Shown one piece after another: positions 11,921 through 24,396 of a DNA stretch of 64,000 bases (positions are counted from its first letter, which is position 1; every line of letters begins with the position of its first letter). The notes under the pieces were generated by a model. It was not told the origin of the DNA and made no database searches. It saw only the letters and a list, made by a program, of their open reading frames with translations. This stretch comes from Drechslerella dactyloides (lineage: Eukaryota; Ascomycota; Orbiliomycetes; Orbiliales; Orbiliaceae), in the NCBI GenBank assembly GCA_020064725.1, contig JAGTWJ010000002.1, positions 3,162,001 through 3,226,000 of the forward strand, written 5' to 3'. Both the position numbers and the translations under genes were made by a program.

Positions 11921-12293
11921 TAAGACAAGTATCTTCATAAACCAGAACAATAAGCTAGGGTGGTATTAAATCTTTGTCCTTGGTGCTCTCTGGCTCCGAT
12001 CCGGATCCTGTAGGATATATTATTGTTGCGGTCGCTTTTTCAACGATATCACCCAGGAGCGCACTAACCAGCAGCTGGCCTACCTACTGTTACGCGTGTG
12101 ATAAGCTTGACGAGAGTGATGAAGGGGCTGTGATCGATGGTTCTACATACCGGGAAGGAGACTTTTGTTTATGGCTTGGCTTCAGGCATGTCGACTCGTG
12201 CATCTGGATGTGAACGGCCCTCAACGCTTAAAATACATCTGCGGGTGGAGCAAGGACACTATTATCACCCTCTATTTGTTTATTTAACCCTAT

Positions 12294-12353
12294 TTGTCTA
12301 GCTCCTACATTCGTTCCAGTATATTAGACGAAAATAGCTGGTTCACGAGACAA
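12294..12353. mobile_element. Degenerate TTGTCTCG-type miniature inverted-repeat element
   Basis: Starts TTGTCTAGCTCC and ends AGCTGGTTCACGAGACAA, about 60 bp. The right terminus is well conserved and the left one is eroded. No target duplication is visible. Confidence 0.4.
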
Positions 12354-12720
12354 CTCCCACTTACCTACCACCTAAGAGCCCAGTGTCCAATATCCAATAT
12401 CCAGCTGCACTTTGCCCATATATGACTGCTAAGATAGATATAGATATATCAGTATCTGAGGTACAGCTTCTTCGGAGCGTCGACGCCAAATTTTTTCCAG
12501 TGATGAGTATTAAAATTGGCGCGCATTACACAGTGCTTGGATGACCGCAGTTCTGCACGATGACGAATACGAGATGACTGATCTCGTGAACCAATGACTG
12601 ATGCCTGGTGAGTCGAATCTTGGGTGTGGTGTTGCGTGTCGTCGCGGTTCGGCGGCGTTGGGGCTTGGCGCGTGAGTCAGCGGGTTTGTCACTGGAATTT
12701 TTCCCTCGCCGGCGGGAAAA

Positions 12721-12745
12721 GTATAAAAGGGCGGGCTCCCCTTCG
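12721..12745 (+). promoter_or_regulatory. TATA-box-like core promoter
   Basis: GTATAAAAGGGCGGGCTCCC followed by a C/T-rich stretch and, 64 bp on, an ATG at 12785. That ATG opens a 54-codon frame I do not recognise. Promoter call by motif only. Confidence 0.3.
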
Positions 12746-15050
12746 ACCCTCTTCTCCGCAGCATTCGAGTGCAGGAGCATACGCATGGAAGTGAAGATTT
12801 ATTCTGATCCTGTGTTTTTGCTAATTGAAAACTATACAACGACCAGTCGTGACGGGCACCGCCCTGATCGCAATTTTTACTGTGAACCTTTTGGATCGTG
12901 CATCCAGCGTGCTTTTTCATCAACTTCTAGGTGCTATTCTACGGGTTGATGAATGAGCCTTGTTGGACGGCGTTTAATTTTTCACGATGCATGTACGTAG
13001 CTTTGAAGCCCACGATCGCGATCACGATCTCTGCATCTGCGTTCCGATGGCATCATGCGAGATCCCGATCGTAGGTCAGGGATCTCTGATCCGTCTCCCG
13101 ATCCGTCGGAAGCTAGATCGTAGGGCGGTCGCAGTCGGCGGTTGGGATACGCGTCCGGTCGGAGCACGTCGCGATGGATCTGTGCTCACACGATGTCCTA
13201 CACGACCTCTGACAGGCTACGCGTCCGATGATCGCGGCGGGACTGGCTACCGGTTGTCGGACGTATGAGCTCGACGATGAAGTCTACCGGTTGACAGGCT
13301 CTCTACACGTGGGCCTCCAGCTGTGTCTTGTCACCGCCGTGCGTCCACGCGTACGGTGCCTTGCAACCTCCTCCACCATCACCACCACCAGTGTCACACC
13401 ATCGGTGCATCGACATCGTTCGACTATGAGGCCCCCCACACTCGCGAGCCGTTCCTCACAGTAGTCTCGGTAGCGTCTCTTACACCAACTAACCAGATCC
13501 AGGAGCCTGCTTACCACATGAAGTTATCCTCCGTCCTCATACAAGCCGAAGGGTACACTTCACCCTGAAGACGATTTGGACTGAGCTGCGAGTTATACCA
13601 ACCAGCGATACAGTCACGGCGAGTTCTCCACTACGAGGTGGCGGCAATCAGAGCCCAGTTCCTTCCAGTAGAGTACTGTAGTCTCGCTCGCTCGACATCG
13701 ACATCGATAACGGCGGGACACTAGCGCATACCCAATTTTTTCTGGCACAGGCAAATCTGGCCTCAGGACTTACTTAAGTCTACTCTCAGCACTTCTGTGA
13801 CATAAACCTCTCTTACAGCCTTAATACATCTCGTCACGGTGCACACTATGTGTCGTACGTACTCCGCTCGATGATAAGATCCTGCTTCGATGTAGCCTGA
13901 ATCGAATGTCGACGATGCATAGCGCGTGGCCACCTGGAAGCCACGATCTTGAATGTATTGGACCAGGGCATTGTGTACTAGTATAAGTGTAGATTGGGAA
14001 GACCCGTTCGAGTGCCCAGCTCGTACTAGCATACGGCAGTAATGAGCTGTATCACGACGTCAAGTACGGTAATGCTACGGCCTCGATATGCAGCCATCAT
14101 GTAGAACTCCACGCCGAGGCTACGCGTGAGCTTTGCGTCTACGTAGCTCACTAGACCATCGTAGGACGGCTTCGATTCCATCCGGTATACTTCCAGCAGC
14201 CGTGCACCTTCCAGCTTCCGAATGCCCTAGCTGGAATCTTCTTTCGAGCGGGAAGTCGGTGCAGGGCTGCACAGGTGCCGGTGTCGACGCACGTCTGGTC
14301 TCATCGCGGAGGGCCCATGCATATGCCATCTCGCGAGCCAGATCACCGCACCTTGGCCCGCAAGTGCAGGATGAATGTATCTATTGCATCCGTTTGGCGG
14401 ATGAGAATCTCGTATATAAGGTCCTCCGAATGGACCATATGATGGGATGGCGCCCTCCAGGCTGGCGCTTCTGCACACTGTTCTGCACATGCATGCATAT
14501 GATTGCGTCACGATCACGGACAACCTCATCACCATATGCATACGGACGCCACACTCACAGACGACGGCCATCACGATCTCTACGCCTCGTTCAAGCCTAG
14601 GCCTCATGGTAACCTCCCATTACACAGGCACTATCTTAAGCCTCTCATACTAACGCTTGGACCCGTCTAGCGCCCCGGCGGCACGAGCCGGTATCTCGAT
14701 CCAGATCGCGATCTCGGGTGGCCCTAGCTCACGCTCGGCCGTGCCTGCAACGCTCCCAACGCAGCGTCTCGAATTCTACATCCGTAACCGCACAAGCAAT
14801 GATGCAACCGGCAAGGCAAGCTATTCGAGTCTATTCAAGGTATCAGCAAAGCCACGTATATACGCGTGCTATCAAGCTTCCCTGCCTAGCTTTCCCTTGG
14901 GAAAGCTACACGTGAGTTTGTGACTCGCTCTGCCCTGTCAGGATATTCTCACTCACGCGCTCTTTAATTTCGAGGCCAGGTGGCTCGCAAGGTGTCATGA
15001 AGGCATGGGCTATATCTGACGCATATACTCTCATGGTCTCTGTCTCTCCA

Positions 15051-15075
15051 CTATAAAAGGTCGGCACTCCCCTCC
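15051..15075 (+). promoter_or_regulatory. TATA-box-like core promoter
   Basis: CTATAAAAGGTCGGCACTCC then a C-rich stretch, closely parallel in layout to the box at 12721. No recognisable gene follows. Confidence 0.3.
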
Positions 15076-15130
15076 ACGCAACCTTTCCTGGATTCCTTCC
15101 CAGATACAGATACGAGATTGCCAACGTCCC

Positions 15131-16369
15131 TCAGGGACTCAGAAGATTAGCTTTTTTATTCGACATCGGGGTATTGTTTAAAACGATGGTTTCAAAAAGA
15201 GAAACCGAAAAGGGCCAAGGGGGTAGGAGGCCTTAAATAGTCTCCTCCGAGCGGGCGAGAGACTCTCGGGCGCAAGTCTGCGACTAATGAAGCATTATTC
15301 ACACGATAGACACGATCTGACGATCGGTGTTGCCGAAGGTCTGATCACCAAGCTGGCGGACGTCTTCTCTGCGGAAATCTAATCAAACCCGTTGTTACTA
15401 TCGATGGCCGAGGAATTAGAAATCTCCTTCTCACCACCGCCATGGAGGCTGATACACCCTCGCGCATATTGAAGATTGATATCCCGGCGGCCGTCTAGCA
15501 GCGAGACCCCGTTTGACGGGCCGTTCCGCGAGTTGGCTCGGCTGGCCGGGGACACATCATGAGACTCGGATCTGGGACTACGAGATCCGGTTGGATGCCG
15601 CTACGACAGTTTACGTTGTGGGAAGTTCGAGGTGTGGTTGATATATCCCGAATTTTGGGAGAATCACCATTCTCGCGCAGTACCATACGGCATATATCTT
15701 AGCTATCGGAAAGACATCCGCTCTCTGATATCTTCTGTCGTCGTATATCTACGCTGATAACTTTATAGGCTACACTGCACGCACCACCGGCCGGCATGCT
15801 AGTCGCCGAACTGGACTATGGTGGCGCCGGGAGTTCAAGCAGCTAATACATTGCCAGAATTATCGGATGGCAATTCGAAAAACTAACCGATGCATTTATA
15901 GAAATGATGCATTGAGATATATCGTATATCGTCACTTGTCCCTGTGGTGCACCGTTCATCCAGACGAGCTCCAAAGCCTAACGCTGGATAGCATGCAACA
16001 GTTTATGCGTTGCGAATTGTTGACCGGATGCCTCCGACATTACGAGGAATCCCCTTATAGTTGTATTCGCCTGGAAATCGAAACTCGTCCCTAATCTCAA
16101 TTCACAACCCAAATCTCCGACGTGGGCTTTCCTTCTCATTTTCGATCATTCTGATGATGATATAAAATGGAATCTTATAGAGGTAGGTGCTATTGGGCGA
16201 CAGATGCCTATACTAACAAATATCGTGGAGATACAAGAAACAATCTTACGGCATATATAAAACTGCTACTGTCACTTTAAAGTATAGATACATGTCGCAT
16301 TTACGAGTTTTTGATATTCAAACATCCAATCTCAACATCCCATCATGGCGTCGAAAGTCCAGGAATCAC
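15131..16369. other. Intergenic, nothing recognised
   Basis: Short ORFs only. It includes the 3' flank of the minus-strand xylanase gene. No repeat or RNA gene was seen. Confidence 0.5.
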
Positions 16370-17373
16370 CTAGTTAAGACATTGCGAATAATACGAGTTG
16401 CCAACCTTGCACGTTCCCTGCGAACAGCACTTCGGACCCGTCCATCCAATCCCACCACACTGCCCCCAAAGCGCGGAACACCCGCCGCCCCCACCATTAT
16501 TCCCCGCAGGAGTAGTCGTATGCGGCGCCGACCCCGTCGTCGTCACGGGGTTCCCACCACCGGTATTGCTAACCGACTGCTGCGCGGAGCCGCTGCCGCT
16601 CCAGCTTTCGACCGCGATAACCTGAAAGTTCATAGTCCCCAAGTTCATCCCGTAAGTTTTCCACGCGTTGAAGTGGTTCTGCACGGTCACGGTGCCGGAT
16701 GTGCGCGCGGAGGTGCGGACGGAGATGTACTGGTTGAAGGTCGAGGTGCCCAGGATGGACGGCTGGTTGTAGCGCGTGTTCTCGTAGATGGTGTAGGTGC
16801 CGCCGTCGCTTGTCACGCTGCCCTTTACGGTGCCGAGGCCGCTGATGCCGACGTTGGATTCCATTACGTAGTATTCCACTAGCGGGTTTGTCGTCCAGCC
16901 GTAGACGCCGAGGCTGCCCAGGCCGCTTGTGACGCTGAAGCTGCCGGTGTGCGTGATCGGGCTGTATTGCATACCCCAAACGTTTTATATCAGCATATAC
17001 TCAATCCATCGCTGTTGTATGATTTGAATGGATGGATGTTGGTTGGCAGTCAAGGGTTATTTGCTTACAGGTTGCTGCCGGGGTTCCAGCCGACGCCAAC
17101 GACAAAGTCCTGCTGCGTGTTCCAGTTGAGAGAAAACCCATTCGTCTGCGGCGAGAAATTGACAGACCCGCCGGTGGTATAGTCCTGGTTATAGTTCGTA
17201 TTCGACCGGCGCGCCAGCGACTCGTTCCGCTTGGCGATCGCAAGCGGGTGGTCGGGGCCCAGATGGAAGTTGAACTCGCCTCGCTTGCCCACGGGGTACA
17301 CGTACGGCGAGGGGATCGCAAGCGACCCGGCGATTGCGGACAGCCCAACGGCGAGAGTGGAGAATGAGACCAT
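16370..17373 (-). CDS. Secreted GH11 endo-1,4-beta-xylanase with C-terminal CBM1
   Basis: The model is complement(join(16370-16961, 17069-17373)), 298 aa, with a 107-nt intron (GTAAGC...TACAG). A signal peptide (MVSFSTLAVGLSAIAGSLA) is followed by a propeptide-like stretch with a KR site near residue 30. The GH11 jelly-roll runs about residues 57-226. The catalytic nucleophile Glu131 sits in PLVEYYVME and the acid/base Glu220 in IAVESWSGSG. A GGGNP/TTT/Gly-rich linker leads to a CBM1 (about residues 262-298) with the hallmark WGQCGGIGWTG, CC and YYSQCL pattern for cellulose binding. The enzyme hydrolyses internal beta-1,4-xylosidic bonds of plant xylan outside the cell. Length and architecture are normal for the family and nothing looks broken. 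No other wall-degrading gene sits next to it. A TATATAA box about 105 bp upstream and an XlnR-type site fit inducible expression. Confidence 0.95.
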
Positions 17374-17473
17374 ATTTGATAAGAGCTCTAAACCAGCGAG
17401 AGTAGAACTGGAACTGCTATGGGATACTTGGCGATGCCTAGATATGCTGGCCAAGCGGCCAAGAGGGCTAAGC

Positions 17474-17482
17474 TTTATATAA
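17474..17482 (-). promoter_or_regulatory. TATA box of the xylanase gene
   Basis: On the minus strand the sequence reads TTATATAAAG about 105 bp upstream of the xylanase ATG, a normal distance for fungal promoters. Confidence 0.5.
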
Positions 17483-17837
17483 GTCCCTGGATGCCATGCA
17501 ATGATATGGAGATATGGCCGTCCGAGCAAGTCGTCCGACCATTCAGCCTGAATCTTCTCCGTGGCTCGGGGCAAAGGAGGCATCTTGGTCAAAAGCACAA
17601 GTACTATACGAAAAATCGCCTTCGACGTGTAAAACAAAGCACCAATCGCCGTGCCGGTCCTCGTCGCCGGCGTACTATGGCACACTCCCGCAGTTGAATG
17701 CTGTTTCCTTAACGCTGCAAATCGACATACCAAGTCTGTTCCATTTAGGCTCCAACGATAACGGTAATACTAGTGGTAAACTTGCTTTTAGATCGTTGTA
17801 GATAATCGTCGGCAGAATCATTAACGCGGTTGTCGAA

Positions 17838-17844
17838 TTTAGCC
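17838..17844 (-). promoter_or_regulatory. Candidate XlnR binding site (GGCTAAA)
   Basis: The minus strand reads GGCTAAA about 470 bp upstream of the xylanase start. This matches the published GGCTAR/GGCTAAA consensus for the xylanolytic activator XlnR/Xyr1. A second GGCTAAA on the other strand lies at 18348-18354. A 6-7-mer occurs by chance, so this is suggestive only. Confidence 0.35.
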
Positions 17845-20800
17845 TGGGTGTTGTAAAACGACGGCCGAGTCTGGGGTACATTCGGTAAGCCGGCTCGTCG
17901 GGAATTTCCCAAAGCATCCGAACATAGAGCAGGGGACCCCGGTCATAAACTCCGCTGTAGAGCAGCTATGTCAACAGGGCGATACTTCGCCCTACGACTT
18001 TGGACAAGCTGCCAGACCAGTTATATCGGTTCCAGGAACACATGGCCGCCTGTTCTAGCACTCTTATCCCAATATGTCAATATTTATTTTACAGTACCGG
18101 CTTGGAAAAGCTTGTGTGGCATTTTGGCTATTCAGAAAACAGGGATACCTACATGTCAACATAGCCAGAGGCCAGGAACATCCCGCACGATGAATTCGGT
18201 AAATATTTCCGCTTACTCGTCTTGATCAAACCTATATGAGACGGCGGACAGAAATATCGCCAGTTTCTTCCGATTTGATTCTGTTTGCGTTGGCTGTACT
18301 TTTACCACACGATATGCGTTGAAGTGTCGCTTTGTAGCGGCCCTAACGGCTAAATGTAAATTCCATCGAGAGAGTAGATATTATGCAATATGTTGAGCTG
18401 GGGATCATCGGGGAGTAGTATTGCACGATATCTGGGGCATTTATCCGTGCATGCTCATTTTGCCTCGCTCAAATGATCTTGAGAGTAAGCATACCTACGT
18501 GCCTCCTTTACGGTATCATTCAATGATACTACAATGGACCTCCCATTCTAATGCCGGTCAAGAAGAATCGCCTGACTAGATGTAGCCAATCTGGAGTGGA
18601 TCTACGACTCCTCGGCATGGATTACGCAGAACAATTCCTTGTCTATCATATGAAGTTTCAGGGCGGGGCGGCTCGACGACGATTATTCTCTATGAAATGC
18701 CACAAGTTTAGTTTTGATTTGCGAAGGCATATTCTAACTAACGTAGCTCTGCTGATCTGAAGCAGGAGTACTCATATATCGTAGATGCTCTCGTATATGC
18801 CACAGAAAACTAATTTGCTTATCAATCACACTCCGTAGATGGAAATTTTGGGAACGAAGTCTTGTATGCATGAGTACCGAGGCATTATAGCCTCACGATA
18901 CTGCTTGCAGGGAGTCCAGCATGAGTATCAAGGCCTTAAGGATGAAGGTTTGTAAGACTCTTGCTGCTCCAGCTCCAATCTCAGCGCACCTACTTCGCGT
19001 TAGTGTTCTGCGAGCGCTAGAGCGTGCAACACACTTTGTCGTGGAATTAAAGTTTGGTGTAGCACAACTCAAAACGTCAACTCAACGACGTCGCCGCAAA
19101 GCACGCTCCGACGATTTGCGGGATCAGGATCTTATCTCACACTTATGTCAGCTGTAGTGGGACGGGGAAGAGCTTACCTTTCGAGATCACTTCAACCGCT
19201 GCCATGTGGCTTCGTTGGCTTGTTCACCTCGACTCTATCTATCAGAGAGAGATTAGCATCGTAGATTGCCGCGTCAGTAGAACGATTTTGCTACTAAATG
19301 CAACTGATACAGCTGGTATATGCGCGTATATATTGCTGTTTTCCATAGCTAAGACTGGAGCTAGACATTAAAGTGGTGTGGTACTATGCTCTGGGTTTGC
19401 TTTATTTATTCATATACCACTTATTATATTGTGATACTTGCGACGGGGATGCTTCAATTCGTCGCAGCGAAAGCTTGTTTATTTTGTACGGTCTCTCTCG
19501 AGATCTCTTCTTAATAGGCAATTAATTTTGGGCTATGCCTATTCCCTCGAACATTTATCTTGAGATCTCTCTCATGTATTCTCGCAAACATCAATGAAGC
19601 CTCATACCCGTACTTTTGTTCTATGCACGTAGCGGAGCGCGTGGATGGTTTTGGTAGAGCAATGGCGAATTGAACGCCAGAACTAATCCACCTGCCGTTA
19701 CTTCTCCAACCCGTGGGTACAACTCGTGGTCGTAGGTCCCCCGGTTATGCAACTGGTAGCCATCGGGGCATCCCAAGTCTCGTGCCGGTGGGGATTCACG
19801 GTCATCACCGGAGGGCACCGGACGGGATACGACGGACGGCGAGAGTGCGCATACGGAACCGCTGCAGGCACCCGCAAGTCAAACCTGCTCAACAGCTAAG
19901 CCACAGTACCTGGCGTAGAGGGGAAGCTTTTGATCACGTTGAATAAGGGGTGCGGCAACGGGCCAGGAGCAGAGGATGCAGATGGAGCGACCATTGGCTA
20001 AAGTACCGAGACTCATACCGAATCGATAGCGGGGTCAGGACCAATAGTACTGGCAGTTGTATTCCTCACAAAGGGGCAACAGCGAGCACCTGTCCCACAG
20101 TACGCTTTAGCGCTTGTGCAGTGAGACGGGATGACACTGTGTCTATATGTAGATGCGTATTTAAGTCTACTTGTCTGTCTACCTGCCAGCTTATTTGCCG
20201 GCCTATCGACATAGGGTCCAAGCTCCAGAGAGCCTAGAGAGCTCAGAGATCTAGACTCCAGTGTCTAAGATGTAGACTCCAGAGTCCAGGCTCGTTTCTA
20301 TAGAGAGTAGCAAAGCCCCATCTAGATTTACTTGCCAGAGGTAAGCAGAAGGGCCATTAAGGATGTATTACTACGCTTATATTTTATCTCTTGCTGATAC
20401 AGTAAGGTCCTACATACTGGTAGTACCGATACAGATAGGTTGCTCGTAATATAGATAACCAATTCATTCAATAATTTTATCTTATTTGCAACGGGTCATG
20501 ACGCCCAAAACATAATCTTGCCGACGCACCTTGGGCCATATAAATATACAAGCTATGCGACAAAACATTCATTTGTCCTGATTGAGGTTATGGCGGTATG
20601 GGCACGCGCAATAATACATTCTAAGCATGTCGCAAGGCAACGTCGCATAAGCATCCATAGAAGAGATTCGAATGCTCTGTGCGGAGTCTTGCATGTTTTT
20701 AATAGAATCTTGATACAATGAACTCGAAAGTCAGCAAAGACGCGAGACAAAAGTCGGCGTCAATATGCTGACATTTCGGGTGTCTGGACCCAATCACTGT

Positions 20801-20893
20801 CCGTCGAGTATCGCAAAAGCGAGGGCAGCGCCTTTAAGTCGTGCACGCATGGCCTGCAAATTTTATCAATTGAGCGTATTAGTGGGATTGTGT

Positions 20894-20945
20894 TGTCTCG
20901 TAAACCAGACAGCCGTCCTTTTGGAACAGCGAAGCAGGCCTGCTG
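20894..20945. mobile_element. Half copy of the TTGTCTCG-type MITE
   Basis: TTGTCTCGTAAACCAGACAG then CCGTCCTTTT and GCGAAGC aligns over about 50 bp with the left half and central hairpin of the element at 60394-60472. The right terminus is absent. Confidence 0.55.
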
Positions 20946-21360
20946 GAGGCACAGGCCCGTCGGAGGGGATTGTGCTGGAATCGCACTTCGGGCTGTTATA
21001 TATAACTCACGCGTTGCAGATGTTGAGACCGTATGTGGTCAATCGACGGAGCCGTGTGCCTTGAGTGACCGATGCCTCTTCGGCATGCCGGCGGACTTTA
21101 CATCCCATGGGCCCAGAGAAGATATCAATAGTCGGCCGCAGCGTAGTCGGTATTCGTGTCCGACTGGCTCCGATACCTATGACAAACTTTGGAGGATCAT
21201 CTTCAAACTTAGGGCTCAGGGCTGCGGCAGCCCTATAGCCCAGATCTGCAGAGGGACAGGAGGAAAAGAAAAGGGGCTGAGGCTTTATAACGCGGGGTTT
21301 TCCGGTAATTTGAGAGAGTGTAGCAGAGTATGCGCACTTAGGTTCCGTAGCCGAACACGT

Positions 21361-21810
21361 ATAAAAGGAGCCATCTGCCTCTCCTCGGATTTGGTGGTTT
21401 GGAGTTTTCATCATCAGCATACAAACAAAGGTTCGTATCTTCATGTGAATCATTACCAAGGTATCTCATCACCGGACTGGTCAAATGAGACGCACTACCG
21501 AATGCTAGACCCGGATCAGATGCTTTGGGCTCACCGGAGTGACCAGAGCTCCTGATGCCGGCGCAGACACTTGGGTTTCGGCTTGTGTCCTCGGGGAAAC
21601 AGATATTGAGTATCGTCATCACCAGCTAACGAACGTGAATTCGTGGCATTATGTCCTCAGAATCTAGCTTTTTCTCATCAGCAGCATACGAAAGTTCGCA
21701 GCTTCAGTGGATTGTTCTGGGGTTATCATCATCGGACTGATGAAACTTGAGAGGCTCAAACTCTCAGCCCGGGTCGGAATACTCGAGACCGGCCCGAATA
21801 CCTAATGCCA
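21361..21810. repeat. Two diverged LTR-like direct repeats
   Basis: Block A (about 21402-21560) and block B (about 21662-21810) share CATCAGCATAC, GTTCG, CTTCA, then TCATC-CGGACTG-TGAAA/TGAGA and a CCCGGRTC segment in the same order. A TATAAAAGG box precedes block A, as in a retrotransposon LTR promoter. No gag/pol coding sequence lies nearby. Interpreted as a degenerate solo LTR or partial tandem duplicate. Confidence 0.35.
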
Positions 21811-24352
21811 GGAAGGTCGCTCGAGCTCTCGCAAACTGATGTGGATACATCAGGAACCCCCGGAGCCCGCACTCACCCCCGAGCAGGCTCGCAGCTAGGT
21901 GAGAGAGACCAAAGGGTCTCTGGAGAGATAGAAGGAAATAAAGAGGAAGCAAGAGAGGGGGGAGGAAAGGGAGCAACTCACCGCACCTACCTTCCAGCTT
22001 CTTCATAGCTATGTGGGAGAGACCGCGATCTCTGGGGGAGAGGGGAAAAGGAGAAGGGGCAGCAGGCACCTCCGCGGGGCCCAATGGGGGGTACTTATAC
22101 CCCGCATGTGGGGGCTGCACGCACCACCTTTACTGCCGCCGCAACACTTGCAACTGGCTAATAAGAAAACAGACGCGCAGCGGAGCCGCAGCTGGGGCCC
22201 TGGTAGCTACCTACCTCCATTGGGCCGGTCCAGCAAGTCCGGGCGTCTGACATTCAGCGGGTACGGGTCGCCGCAAGGCGGGCCTGGAGCGCCAGACCGA
22301 ACTTATACCAACCGAGCTTGTAGGCTGCACTACACGCAAGCAGTCGTTGACCTTGAGGATACCAGATATAACCTTGAACATGCTGCCTACGGTGACTGTT
22401 CTCTTGGAGAAACATATCTATGGTCTTAGAGAAACTGGGGGCAAGACTTGATTGGTACTACGCTTCCGCATCAACATTGATGTCCAGCCTACTCGCCCAG
22501 TGATATATCCTACTAACTTAGTAGCCACGTCACCGACAAGATGCGGCCCCATACTCTACAGTACTACGACTATCCGGCTGTATATCCAATACGCTAACCG
22601 TGCAGGCATCTGGCGGCCGTCCGGCGGAGCGCCACGGCACTGCGCGGCTGCCCGCTCTCTAACGTCGATACTAACAAAATTAAAGCAGCGCATAGATGCT
22701 TATCGATAACGACATCCTCTGGAGGAAACAACACAGAAGGCTCCTGTATTTATAAACTGAACCACGAAACTCAAGGGGCTCGGAGGCTTCAGCTAGATGG
22801 GTCGCTCCGATCGATTTTCGAATTACTTCAGGTGGCCTGGGGAAGCTGGCAATGTTGCATTTCTTGCGTTGCGACGGCTGCTTTCGGCGACGCTAGGGCG
22901 GAAAGCCATTGTGATTGGTTGGCCGAGCTAGGAATTGGGGAAGCGAACTATCCCCAAAATGCAATCCTCCAGTGACCTCGGCGAGAGCTTGCAATGTGTT
23001 TACTTGGTCGTAAGAAAAAGGTAAATCTCCCTTACCTAGTATCTATAACCCATACGACTCAACTTGGAAGATGGAGAGTTCGGTCTTTGAAAACATCACT
23101 CCATATGCATCCTCGCGAGCACCCCTAAATCATGGCAAATTAAAACACACCCTGAAAACTTCATTAACTTCGGCCAAATCAAAATTTCCCTGCTTTGATA
23201 CAAATATAAACGAACCTATATCTTCGCCACCTGCAATGTGACCATTTTATGCACGCTAGAATTACCGTTACCTTGGTTGGGCAACCTCAACGTTTTGGTT
23301 TTGACGCTGGTGCTGGCTGCTGGAGCAGACCTTTGATTGGAAGTAGATTTTACAGACCTTGGATATTTCGGTATGTATCGATCCGGATACGCGGGTAGGT
23401 AGGTGAATGGGCAGATGGATCTATATAGTGTGTATCCATATATAAAGGCAAGATCATTCCAATTTTGCCCTGTGTATGTTTTGTAGACTGGGTGGCGTAT
23501 TAGGGGCGTCTGTCTTTTTGCAAGGCTTTCGAATTCATCCAAACCAAACTCCATATGGTAGCGCTAAGACATAAGCCTATCAGCCAATACAAATAGACAT
23601 CTCACTGATAATAGAAATACCATACGTATATGTTGACATCCGGGCTGTTGCCTGCAACTAACTTACATCGGAAAACTACTCTTATAAGCAGGGGCAAACT
23701 GATACCACGGCCAGTCGGAGATGAAGACAGACCAACTCTCTTTGGTAGCAGTAGTAGTAGATTCGACTGCTATATACATGACAATAACGTATATAGCAGA
23801 TCCGGCCCATGTTATCATCCAACAGGCAAAAATAGACTTTCCCACTTATTCTATCCAAGCGAAACCTATCAAGATTACAAGATACAGCATTTCTACTAAT
23901 ATACCCTCTCAGAACCCCCAAATCTACAGAAACTTTACACAGAAATAGGCACAAAATCTCTCCAGCTTAAACACTATACTTTTATATATACACACAGTAT
24001 CAGAAAACAGCTACTCTTCCAGGCCCCAGAAACCCCCCTACTACACAACAGCCCCAATAGCTCACAGTTTTTAAGGTAGATACCTTCCTTAAATCTAGCC
24101 ACCTTCTTCTAATAAGAACATTCTCATTTCCCAAGTCATCTTAATAGCTAAGATCCAAGCATGGGCAGTTCTGATGAATCTAAGATCTCACTTCATTATT
24201 TAGCCGATTCAGTGTATAATTAACATGACCCGCAGATCAGCGTAGCTGGGCTTAAACTATCCCGACCGCATGATTGTTACTTTCCAAGAAATATATCACG
24301 AATGGGACATCAAAATTGGTCGGGTTTTTTTTTCAAGTTAGATAGAAGCTTC

Positions 24353-24396
24353 TTGTCTGTCGGGCCAGAGCGTCCGGCTTCTGGTTCACCAGACAA
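24353..24396. mobile_element. 44-bp fold-back element, TTGTCTG-type
   Basis: TTGTCTGTCGGGCCAGA at the left pairs with TCTGGTTCACCAGACAA at the right around a GCGTCCGGCT loop. The right end matches the CGAGACAA-type termini seen elsewhere in the window. The flanks do not form a perfect duplication. Confidence 0.5.

Larger units (their letters stand above)
9768..12600. other. Gene-free repeat-like region
   Basis: No convincing gene. The stretch includes one diverged dispersed-repeat copy (10265), a 21-bp palindrome (10444), TTATTG/CTGCCCTG low-complexity DNA (about 11080-11240) and two TTGTCTCG-type element fragments (11893 and 12294). It is AT-rich in its middle part. Confidence 0.55.
12601..15130. 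other. GC-richer region without a convincing gene
   Basis: The base composition is distinctly less AT-rich than its flanks and full of GATCGCGATC-like words, yet no ORF is convincing. The longest are 126-155 codons, on opposite strands over the same bases. Two TATAAAAGG boxes followed by C/T-rich DNA (12721 and 15051) look like Pol II core promoters. It may be a degraded gene or transposon, or non-coding transcription units. Confidence 0.4.

Noticed and set aside
20890..21555. 221-codon plus-strand ORF
   Set aside because: Runs through a MITE fragment and LTR-like DNA. The translation has no protein-like pattern.
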